From an uncultured Corynebacterium sp. (GTDB lineage: Bacteria; Actinomycetota; Actinomycetes; Mycobacteriales; Mycobacteriaceae), in contig CAMILJ010000132.1 of assembly GCA_946222625.1 (NCBI GenBank), forward strand, positions 1-5,895: DNA of 5,895 nucleotides. Reading direction: 5' to 3'. This document shows positions 1 to 5,267 of the stretch, one piece after another. The notes beneath the pieces were generated by a model. That model saw only the letters and a list, made by a program, of their open reading frames with translations, was not told where the DNA came from and made no database searches. The translations under genes and the position numbers were made by a program. Every line of letters begins with the position of its first letter. The first letter of the stretch is position 1.

Positions 1-450
1 ATCCTCTCCGGTGGTGTGGACTCCAACGCCCTGTACCCGCCGAAGCGCTTCCTGGGCGCTGCCCGCAACATCGAAAACGGCGGTTCCTTGACGATTATCG
101 CCACCGCGATGGTGGAGACCGGCTCCACCGGTGACACCGTCATCTTCGAGGAGTTCAAGGGCACCGGCAACGCCGAACTCAAGCTGGACCGCGCCATCTC
201 TGAGCGCCGCATCTTCCCAGCTGTCGACGTCAACCCGTCCGGCACCCGCAAGGACGAGCTCCTGCTGGTCCCGGAGGAAGCACGCATCATGACCAAGCTG
301 CGCCGCATCCTCTCCGGCCTGGATTCCTTCGCGGCCATCGACTTGCTTATCAAGCAGCTCAAGAAGACCCGTTCCAACGGCGAGTTCCTCATGCAGGTGG
401 CGTCGTCCGCGCCCATGGCAGCCGATAGGGACGAGGAGGACTACAAGTAA
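1..450 (+). CDS. rho: Transcription termination factor Rho, C-terminal part (5' end outside window)
   Basis: Rho is the hexameric RNA helicase that ends transcription at factor-dependent sites. The window opens in frame 1 inside the ATPase domain and shows the last 149 residues. Visible landmarks are the PKRFLGAARN stretch (14-23 of the visible part), GGSLTIIATA (27-36), EEFKGTGNAEL (50-60) and SGTRKDELL (80-88). The arginine in TRK (visible residue 83) matches the E. coli arginine finger R366. The stretch TGSTGD (40-45) replaces the TGSKMD of the E. coli R-loop, which is the normal actinobacterial form. The tail is short and acidic (RDEEDYK). A GTG at 16 is an internal valine codon, not a start. 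The TAA stop (448-450) overlaps the ATG of prfA by one base, so the two are probably translationally coupled. Identity is certain; only the 5' part is missing. Confidence 0.97.
   Translation: MLSGGVDSNALYPPKRFLGAARNIENGGSLTIIATAMVETGSTGDTVIFEEFKGTGNAELKLDRAISERRIFPAVDVNPSGTRKDELLLVPEEARIMTKLRRILSGLDSFAAIDLLIKQLKKTRSNGEFLMQVASSAPMAADRDEEDYK
434..439 (+). promoter_or_regulatory. Ribosome binding site of prfA inside the end of rho
   Basis: AGGAGG lies 10 bases before the prfA ATG at 450, within the last codons of rho. It supports ATG 450 as the start and a coupled rho-prfA junction. Confidence 0.8.
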
Positions 451-1526
451 TGTCGAATCAGGTTTCCCTCGTTGACGATATCGTCTCCGAGTACCAGGGC
501 ATCGAGATGCAGATGGCTGACCCGGAAGTAGCCGGGGACCAGTCTCAGTTCCGCAAGCTGTCCAAGCGCTACGCGGAGCTGCGCCCGATTGTTGCTGTTA
601 ACGACGAGCTGGTCCAGGCCCGCCAGGACTTGGCCGATGCCAAGGAGATGGCCTACGAGGATCACGAGTTCCAGCCTGAGGTAGACCGCCTCGAGCCGCT
701 CGTGGTGCAGCTGGAGGAAAAGCTGGCTGATCTGCTCGCCCCGCGCGACGAGCAGGACTCCGAGGACATCATCATGGAGATTAAGGCCGGCGCCGGCGGC
801 GAAGAGGCTGCCCTCTTTGCCGGCGACTTGGCCCGCATGTACGAGCGCTTCGCCGACAAGGCTGGCTTCCAGTGGGAGGTCCTGGGCCTCAACGAGTCTG
901 ACCTCGGCGGCGTGAAGGACATGTCCATCTCCTTCAAGTCCAAGACCCCCTCCCGCGATGGTGCGTGGAGCGTGTTCAAGTTCGAGGGCGGTGTGCACCG
1001 CGTGCAGCGCGTGCCGGTCACCGAATCTCAGGGCCGCATCCAGACCTCTGCCGCCGGTGTGCTGGTGTACCCGGAGCCAGAAGAGGTGGAAGCGGTCAAC
1101 ATCGATGACAAGGACATCCGCGTGGACGTCTACCGTTCCTCCGGTAAAGGCGGCCAGGGCGTGAACACCACCGACTCCGCAGTGCGCATTACCCACCTGC
1201 CCACGGGCCTGGTGGTGACGTGTCAGAAGGAGCGCTCCCAGATTCAGAACAAGGCGCGTGCCCTGCAGGTGCTGCAGGCCCGCCTGGATCAGATGGAGCG
1301 CGAAGCCCGCGAGGCCGAAGCCGGCGAGCAGCGCGCCTCCCAGGTGCGCACCATGGACCGCTCCGAGCGCATCCGCACCTATAACTGGCCGGAGAACCGC
1401 ATTACCGATCACCGCATCGGCTACAAGGCCAATAACCTTGACGCCGTTCTCAACGGTGACATGCACGACCTCATCGAGGCCCTGCAGGCCCAGGAGCGCG
1501 CTGAGCGCCTCGAGGCCGAGGGCTAG
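450..1526 (+). CDS. prfA: Peptide chain release factor 1 (RF1)
   Basis: RF1 reads UAA and UAG in the ribosomal A site and triggers hydrolysis of peptidyl-tRNA. The 358 residues match the usual length of about 360. The N-terminal part is a charged coiled region (about 1-100). The stop-codon recognition motif is PVT (189-191, in RVPVTE), the PxT type of RF1 rather than the SPF type of RF2. The catalytic GGQ loop is at 234-236 in SSGKGGQGVNTTDSAVR. Q236 is the expected target of PrmC, which is encoded next. The C-terminal TYNWPENRITDHRIG segment (310-324) is also typical. The ATG start overlaps the rho stop (TAATG) and has AGGAGG 10 bases upstream. The stop is UAG, so RF1 terminates its own synthesis. 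No frameshift or missing key residue is visible. Confidence 0.98.
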   Translation: MSNQVSLVDDIVSEYQGIEMQMADPEVAGDQSQFRKLSKRYAELRPIVAVNDELVQARQDLADAKEMAYEDHEFQPEVDRLEPLVVQLEEKLADLLAPRDEQDSEDIIMEIKAGAGGEEAALFAGDLARMYERFADKAGFQWEVLGLNESDLGGVKDMSISFKSKTPSRDGAWSVFKFEGGVHRVQRVPVTESQGRIQTSAAGVLVYPEPEEVEAVNIDDKDIRVDVYRSSGKGGQGVNTTDSAVRITHLPTGLVVTCQKERSQIQNKARALQVLQARLDQMEREAREAEAGEQRASQVRTMDRSERIRTYNWPENRITDHRIGYKANNLDAVLNGDMHDLIEALQAQERAERLEAEG

Positions 1527-1549
1527 AAGGCTAAGGCACGGTTTTAACG

Positions 1550-2452
1550 GTGACTTTTCACACCTATAGGGAGGCGCTTCGTGATGCCACGGAGCGCCTT
1601 CGCGCTGCCGGGGTACCTTCACCCGAATGGGACGCGCGACTGTTGGCCGCCCACCTCATCCACCGCGGGCACATGGACATCCCCCTCGACGAAAAACCGA
1701 TCCCCGGTTTCGACGTGGCCTATGGGGCGTTGGTGGGGCGTCGTGAAGCGCGCGAACCACTCCAGCACATCCTGGGCGTGGCGTGGTTTGGTCCGCTCGA
1801 ACTTGAGGTGGGACCTGGCGTGTTCATTCCACGCCCGGAGACGGAAGTGCTCGCCGACTGGGGAGTTAAGTTTCTTAGGAAACTTAACTCGTTGGAGAGG
1901 ACGACGAAATTTAACTCGTCGGACTCTCCCCGCGTCGTGGATTTGTGCGCTGGATCCGGAGCGCTCGGGCTCTACGTCGCGCACTACGTGCCGCAGTCCG
2001 AGGTGTGGGCAGTGGAGCTTGCCGACGCCTCCCTGACCTACACCCGCCGCAACGCCGCGACCGCAGTGCACGGCGGGGCGGGAACTGTCAACGTGGTCCA
2101 GGGGGATGTCACCGAGGCAGACCTCTTGCCTGAACTGCACGGCAGCGTCGACCTCGTGCTCACAAATCCTCCTTATGTACCGGAAACCCCGGACCTGGAA
2201 CCGGAGGTCTACCAAGATCCCCACGAGGCAGTGTTCGGGGGAGTCGACGGCATGGAAACCATCACGGCGATGATCCCAACCATCGCTGCACTGCTTCGCC
2301 CCGGCGGCCGCGTGGGCATCGAGCACGACGACGATACCTCGCAGCAGGTGCAGGAAGCCCTGCGCGCGCATGGCGGGTTCACACACATCGAGGTGCTCAA
2401 GGATCTCACTGGCACCGCCCGCTTTGTCACGGCACAGCGGGGAGTACAGTAG
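1550..2452 (+). CDS. prmC: Release factor glutamine N5-methyltransferase PrmC (HemK)
   Basis: PrmC transfers a methyl group from S-adenosylmethionine to the glutamine of the GGQ motif in release factors. Its substrate RF1 is encoded 23 bases upstream. The 300-residue protein has an N-terminal helical domain (about 1-85), the IPRPETE motif (93-99), the SAM-binding motif DLCAGSGALG (131-140) and the catalytic NPPY motif (206-209), all hallmarks of PrmC. The GTG start (1550) has only a weak AAGG at 1533-1536, 13 bases away, so translation may partly depend on coupling with prfA. It is about 23 residues longer than the E. coli protein as I recall it. Much of the excess lies between ETE and the SAM motif (31 residues here, about 18 in E. 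coli), where the coding DNA is AT-rich and palindromic (see the repeat at 1860-1931). The reading frame stays open and the motifs on both sides are intact, so the enzyme is probably functional. Confidence 0.96.
   Translation: MTFHTYREALRDATERLRAAGVPSPEWDARLLAAHLIHRGHMDIPLDEKPIPGFDVAYGALVGRREAREPLQHILGVAWFGPLELEVGPGVFIPRPETEVLADWGVKFLRKLNSLERTTKFNSSDSPRVVDLCAGSGALGLYVAHYVPQSEVWAVELADASLTYTRRNAATAVHGGAGTVNVVQGDVTEADLLPELHGSVDLVLTNPPYVPETPDLEPEVYQDPHEAVFGGVDGMETITAMIPTIAALLRPGGRVGIEHDDDTSQQVQEALRAHGGFTHIEVLKDLTGTARFVTAQRGVQ
1860..1931 (+). repeat. Palindromic, repeat-bearing in-frame insert within prmC
   Basis: Seen directly: GAGTTAAGTTTC (1863-1874) and GAAACTTAACTC (1879-1890) form a perfect 12-bp inverted repeat around a TTAG loop. 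A second stem pairs GGAGAG (1894-1899) with CTCTCC (1924-1929) and GACGA (1903-1907) with TCGTC (1916-1920). Bases 1879-1896 and 1906-1923 are direct repeats, 16 of 18 identical, with a 27-nt (nine-codon) period, giving KLNSLERTT then KFNSSDSPR. The outer ends GGGGAG (1860-1865) and CTCCCC (1926-1931) are also inverted. The stretch is clearly more AT-rich than its surroundings. The 72-bp span is a multiple of three and encodes about residues 104-127 of PrmC. The exact limits are inferred, and whether it is mobile or dispersed cannot be told here. Confidence 0.7.
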
Positions 2453-2472
2453 ATTGGTCGAAGATTGGTCGA
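2451..2472 (+). repeat. Exact 11-bp tandem duplication at the prmC stop codon
   Basis: AGATTGGTCGA occurs twice in direct succession (2451-2461 and 2462-2472). The first copy supplies the last two bases of the prmC TAG stop; the second lies in the gap before tsaC. It looks like a recent slippage duplication. It lengthens the prmC-tsaC gap without changing either protein. Confidence 0.85.
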
Positions 2473-2493
2473 CAAGCCGACAGGAACGGGATT

Positions 2494-2500
2494 AAAGGAG
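2494..2500 (+). promoter_or_regulatory. Ribosome binding site fixing the tsaC start
   Basis: AAAGGAG lies six bases before ATG 2507. It decides for this start over an in-frame upstream TTG at 2465, which falls inside the tandem duplication and would add 14 unconserved-looking residues. Confidence 0.85.
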
Positions 2501-2506
2501 AGACCA

Positions 2507-3184
2507 ATGCAGGGACAGATTTATAACTGTGCGGACGCCGCCGAGCGCGAAGAAGGAATGGCCCTTGCCGTCAAGGCGGCGAAGTCGGGGAGGCTCGTGG
2601 TCATGCCCACCGATACGCTCTACGGGTTGGGCTGCGATGCCTTTGATAACGACGCCGTGGCTAGCCTGCTGGCCACCAAGCACCGCGGCCCGGACATGCC
2701 GGTGCCGGTGCTCGTGGGCTCCTGGGATACCGTCAAAGGTCTTGTCGCGTCGTTGGATGATACCGCCCAAACGCTGATCGAGGCCTTCTGGCCCGGCGGA
2801 CTATCCATCGTCGTCCCGCAGGCGCCGTCGCTTCCGTGGAACTTGGGAGATACCCGCGGCACGGTGATGCTGCGCATGCCGCTGCACCCCATCGCCATCG
2901 AGCTTTTGCGCGAGGTCGGTCCCATGGCGGTGTCCTCCGCGAATATCTCCGGCCAGACCCCACCCACCACCGCGATTGCCGCCAAGCAGCAGCTGGGTAA
3001 GGCCGTCACTGTCTATCTGGACGGGGGAGAGGCCGAGGTAGGCAAGCCCTCTACCATTATCGATCTGTCTGGCTCCCGCCCTTATCTTTTGCGCGAAGGT
3101 GCATTGAGCGCCGAGCGCATCGGTGAGGTCATCGGAGTATCTGCAGAGTCCTTGCGCACCCGCCCGGGCGCCCAATCCTCTTAA
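2507..3184 (+). CDS. tsaC: L-threonylcarbamoyladenylate synthase (TsaC/YrdC/Sua5 family)
   Basis: The enzyme condenses threonine, bicarbonate and ATP to threonylcarbamoyl-AMP, the first step of the t6A37 modification of ANN-decoding tRNAs, in the cytoplasm. From ATG 2507 the protein has 225 residues, right for the short TsaC type without the extra Sua5 domain. Family motifs are PTDTLYGLG (34-42), KHRGPDMPVPVLV (58-70), FWPGGLS (94-100), the nucleotide-site SSANISG (143-149), PSTIID (181-186) and LREG (195-198). The start is set by AAAGGAG six bases upstream. The gene sits 54 bases after prmC and 10 bases before wecA. Its M. tuberculosis counterpart Rv1301 occupies the same position. Nothing is truncated. 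Activity has to be taken from the family; YciO-like paralogues with uncertain function exist, but the context and motifs favour the true synthase. Confidence 0.93.
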   Translation: MQGQIYNCADAAEREEGMALAVKAAKSGRLVVMPTDTLYGLGCDAFDNDAVASLLATKHRGPDMPVPVLVGSWDTVKGLVASLDDTAQTLIEAFWPGGLSIVVPQAPSLPWNLGDTRGTVMLRMPLHPIAIELLREVGPMAVSSANISGQTPPTTAIAAKQQLGKAVTVYLDGGEAEVGKPSTIIDLSGSRPYLLREGALSAERIGEVIGVSAESLRTRPGAQSS

Positions 3185-3188
3185 GGAG
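3183..3188 (+). promoter_or_regulatory. Ribosome binding site fixing the wecA GTG start
   Basis: AAGGAG overlaps the tsaC TAA stop (3182-3184) and lies six bases before GTG 3195. An earlier in-frame GTG at 3123 would sit inside tsaC with no such site, so 3195 is preferred. Confidence 0.85.
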
Positions 3189-3194
3189 ACATCA

Positions 3195-4370
3195 GTGGCT
3201 GGAACCGGAGTGCCGCTGCGCGAGCTAGCATTGGTGATCTTTGTCGCGGCGGCGTTTACCTATCTCACCACCGGACTGGTGCGTACCTTCTTAGTACGCA
3301 GCGGCCAGGTGGCGGAGATCCGCCTGCGCGATAGCCACTCCCAGCCCACCCCGCAGCTCGGCGGGGTGGCGATGTTCACGGGGTTTGCGGCCGCCGTCTA
3401 TCTCGCGGACCAGCTTCCAGCCTTGACTCGCGGCTTTATGCCTGTCACGCCTGAGATGAATGCTGTGCTGTGGTCAGCCGCAGCCATCGTCCTCGTGGGC
3501 GTGGTGGATGACTTGGTAGAGCTGAGCGCTCTGGTCAAGCTCATCGGTCAGCTCGTGGCCGCAGCCATCATGAGCGGGCTGGGGCTGACGTGGACGCTTC
3601 TCTTCCTGCCTTTTGGTGATGGAACTACGGTCATCCTGGATCAGGTCCAGGGGACACTCTTGACCACATTCTTTACCGTGCTGCTCATTAACGCCATCAA
3701 CTTCGTCGACGGGCTCGACGGGCTGGCGGCCGGGCTGGGCATGATCGCCGGCGGCGCTATCTTGGTTTTCGCGCTGACAGTGCTGCACGACCAGGGCGGT
3801 GCGGTGTCCGCGTATCCGCCAGCAATTATTGCGGCGGCGCTCGTCGGTGTGTGCGTCGGGTTCCTCCCTCACAACTTTGAGCCCTCCCGCATCTTCATGG
3901 GGGATAGCGGTGCGATGCTGATTGGTTTGCTGCTCGCCGCGGCGTCGACTTCGGCCTCCGGCAAAATCAACATGTCTTTGTACGGCACCGTGGACATGGT
4001 GGCGTTGATGTCGCCCGTCATTGTTGTGGTCGCCGCGGTCTTTATTCCAGTCCTGGACCTTGTCTGGGCCGTCATTCGCCGCGTATCGCAGGGGCGTTCG
4101 CCCTTCGCTGCCGATAAGGCGCACATTCACCATCGGTTGCTCTCCTTGGGTCATACGCACCGACGCACAGTACTGGTGCTTTACTTGTGGGTCTCCGCGG
4201 TGGCGTTTGGGGCAGTCTCCTTTTCCATCGTTCCGGCCCCTGCGGCCGTGGCCCTAGCTGTGCTTGCTCTCGGCGTGGCCTTCGGTGTGACCCTGATTCC
4301 GCTGCGCCAGGGCAAGATTGGGCGCCGGCCGCGGGCGACCAGTGTGGTGCTGGAAACTGATCCTTCCTGA
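3195..4370 (+). CDS. wecA: Polyprenyl-phosphate N-acetylglucosamine-1-phosphate transferase (WecA/Rfe)
   Basis: This integral membrane enzyme transfers GlcNAc-1-phosphate from UDP-GlcNAc to a polyprenyl phosphate (decaprenyl phosphate in Corynebacteriales). In mycobacteria and corynebacteria this starts the Rha-GlcNAc linker that ties arabinogalactan to peptidoglycan. The 391-residue protein is mostly hydrophobic, with about ten or eleven membrane segments (for example 11-29, 54-71, 88-105, 154-170, 180-197, 208-225, 264-293, 326-345, 348-368). Catalytic-loop motifs are PTPQLGG (51-57), VDD (104-106), NAINFVDGLDGLA (166-178), FMGDSG (234-239) and KAHIHHRL (308-315). The HIHH signature points to the WecA/TagO branch rather than MraY. 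The tail is basic (RQGKIGRRPR, 371-380) and presumably cytoplasmic. GTG start with AAGGAG; the M. tuberculosis counterpart is Rv1302. Confidence 0.95.
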   Translation: MAGTGVPLRELALVIFVAAAFTYLTTGLVRTFLVRSGQVAEIRLRDSHSQPTPQLGGVAMFTGFAAAVYLADQLPALTRGFMPVTPEMNAVLWSAAAIVLVGVVDDLVELSALVKLIGQLVAAAIMSGLGLTWTLLFLPFGDGTTVILDQVQGTLLTTFFTVLLINAINFVDGLDGLAAGLGMIAGGAILVFALTVLHDQGGAVSAYPPAIIAAALVGVCVGFLPHNFEPSRIFMGDSGAMLIGLLLAAASTSASGKINMSLYGTVDMVALMSPVIVVVAAVFIPVLDLVWAVIRRVSQGRSPFAADKAHIHHRLLSLGHTHRRTVLVLYLWVSAVAFGAVSFSIVPAPAAVALAVLALGVAFGVTLIPLRQGKIGRRPRATSVVLETDPS

Positions 4371-4386
4371 GGTAGGGTATGGGGCT

Positions 4387-4821
4387 GTGACTGATTCAAC
4401 GACCTCCGAAGAGCTTTCGCCCTACGACGATCATCGTCGCCCCCTGAAGCGCGCCCTGCGCCTCGGGGCCATCGGTCTTGTCGTCGTGACCATCGCGTCC
4501 CTGTCCATCTGGGGTGGCGTTCGCGGCGTGCCCGGAATTTGGGGAGTGCTCGTCGGTGCAGCTATTGGTGGCGGCTTCGTGCTCTTTACCGCGGCCTCGG
4601 TGCTTATTACCGCACGCACGACGCCGTCGACCACGATGGCTGTGGTCCTGGGGGGCTGGTTGCTCAAGGTCGTCATCCTCATCATGGTGCTGTTGCTGAT
4701 CAAGGACTTGGAGTTCTACGACACGATGGCGCTTTTCGTTACCGTCCTGCTGGCGCTGGCGGTGACGTTGGGAACTGAGGTATGGGGTGTGGTCACCTCC
4801 AACGTGACCTACGTGTCTTAG
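4387..4821 (+). CDS. atpI: Small four-helix membrane protein in the AtpI position
   Basis: The 144-residue protein has a hydrophilic start (1-24, with DDHRRPLKR) and four likely membrane helices (about 26-44, 50-75, 84-106, 113-135). Sequence motifs are weak; the call rests on size, topology and position directly before atpB, as for Rv1303 in M. tuberculosis. In other bacteria AtpI helps assemble the ring of c subunits or handles magnesium and calcium; neither role can be read from this sequence. The GTG at 4387 is chosen because TAGGG (4373-4377) gives a fair ribosome site nine bases upstream and the protein begins after the wecA stop. An earlier start at 4318 would run 53 bases into wecA with unlikely residues. 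The terminator that follows suggests it is expressed with the upstream genes, at least partly apart from atpB. Confidence 0.8.
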   Translation: MTDSTTSEELSPYDDHRRPLKRALRLGAIGLVVVTIASLSIWGGVRGVPGIWGVLVGAAIGGGFVLFTAASVLITARTTPSTTMAVVLGGWLLKVVILIMVLLLIKDLEFYDTMALFVTVLLALAVTLGTEVWGVVTSNVTYVS

Positions 4822-4842
4822 TTTTTCTCGACCTTTTCAGTG

Positions 4843-4880
4843 AGCCACTGCTTCCGGTGACCCCGGGAGGGTGGCTTTTT
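4843..4880 (+). terminator. Intrinsic terminator after atpI
   Basis: AGCCAC (4843-4848) pairs with GTGGCT (4871-4876). Inside, CTTCCGG (4851-4857) pairs with CCGGGAG (4863-4869, one G-T wobble) around a TGACC loop, with only a small bulge between the two stems. A run of five T follows directly (4876-4880). It lies 21 bases after the atpI stop and separates the rho-to-atpI run from the ATP synthase genes. Confidence 0.9.
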
Positions 4881-4930
4881 GTGTAGCGAAATGACGCCGC
4901 TTGGTACGCGCATTACCCCCGTCAAGGTGG

Positions 4931-4959
4931 GAAAATGCGGGTGTGTGACCAAATACACT
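4931..4959 (+). promoter_or_regulatory. Possible promoter of the atp operon
   Basis: TACACT (4954-4959) fits the corynebacterial -10 pattern TANANT; the -35 area around 4931-4936 (GAAAAT) is poor, which is common in this genus. A start near 4966 would give a leader of about 300 nt before atpB. TAGGGT (4963-4968) is a weaker alternative -10. I found no convincing SigH-type GGAAT/GTT pair. The rest of 4881-5080 shows nothing I can name. Confidence 0.3.
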
Positions 4960-5080
4960 TAGTAGGGTTTTGGCAGAATGTGGGCGTTTTATGCGGCCGC
5001 ACGGCGCTGGGCTGTGCCTTTAGGTTCACAACGCTGCCCCCACGTGCGAAAACTTGAAGGCGAACTGATAGCATTCTCTT

Positions 5081-5255
5081 CGGGTTACCGCGGGTTAGCG
5101 TCATGCTATCCCGAAAAAGTACGGTTTATCCTTGCCCTGTTTACGCTGATGTGCGACGGAGTCCGTGAACAGGGCAAAGAGCTTGAGACGTCCATCGCAC
5201 CACATAGCCTTCGACAAGCTGTGTGGCCCGAACACGGGAGAGAACGCTGAGCGTT
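5081..5255 (+). promoter_or_regulatory. Candidate structured leader RNA before atpB
   Basis: Several stem-loops follow each other on the plus strand. CGGGTTAGC (5091-5099) pairs with GCTATCCCG (5105-5113), one mismatch. TTGCCCTGTTTACG (5132-5145) pairs with CGTGAACAGGGCAA (5164-5177), 14 pairs including one wobble, with an 18-nt loop. CCACATAGC (5200-5208) pairs with GCTGTGTGG (5218-5226), nine pairs including one wobble. CCCG (5227-5230) pairs with CGGG (5235-5238). AACGC (5243-5247) pairs with GCGTT (5251-5255). CGGGTTACCG and CGGGTTAGCG (5081-5090, 5091-5100) are near-identical tandem copies. None of the stems is followed by a T run, so they are not simple terminators. I do not recognise a known riboswitch class. 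A cis-acting role in controlling the ATP synthase genes is inference. Confidence 0.5.
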
Positions 5256-5267
5256 ACGACATTGGCC

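Noticed and set aside
118..135. Threonine for the E. coli Rho K326 in the R-loop (TGSTGD)
   Set aside because: As I recall, this is the normal form in actinobacterial Rho proteins, including M. tuberculosis, so it is not unusual here.
441..1622. 393-codon open frame on the minus strand across prfA
   Set aside because: It is an antisense shadow of prfA, produced by high GC content and strong codon bias. It has no ribosome site or recognisable motif and overlaps a fully conserved gene.
1863..1890. 12-bp palindrome read as a transcription terminator
   Set aside because: It lies in the middle of prmC, is AT-rich, and is followed by GTTGGAGAGG rather than a T run.
3474..4160. 228-codon minus-strand open frame within wecA
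   Set aside because: It is rich in H, R, D and Q as expected for the antisense of a hydrophobic membrane protein, so it is a shadow.
4993..5000. GCGGCCGC palindrome as an operator
   Set aside because: It is an 8-bp self-complementary GC string expected by chance in high-GC DNA, and no partner copy is nearby.
5132..5177. 14-bp stem read as a second intrinsic terminator
   Set aside because: No T run follows; the next bases are AGAGCTTGAG. It fits a structural leader element better.
4978..5250. 90-codon open frame in the atpB leader, starting just after TAGGGT (4963-4968)
   Set aside because: Codon use includes TTA, ATA and AGA with lower third-position GC than the neighbours, the product resembles nothing I know, and the RNA hairpins run straight through it. 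A leaderless upstream frame cannot be fully excluded.
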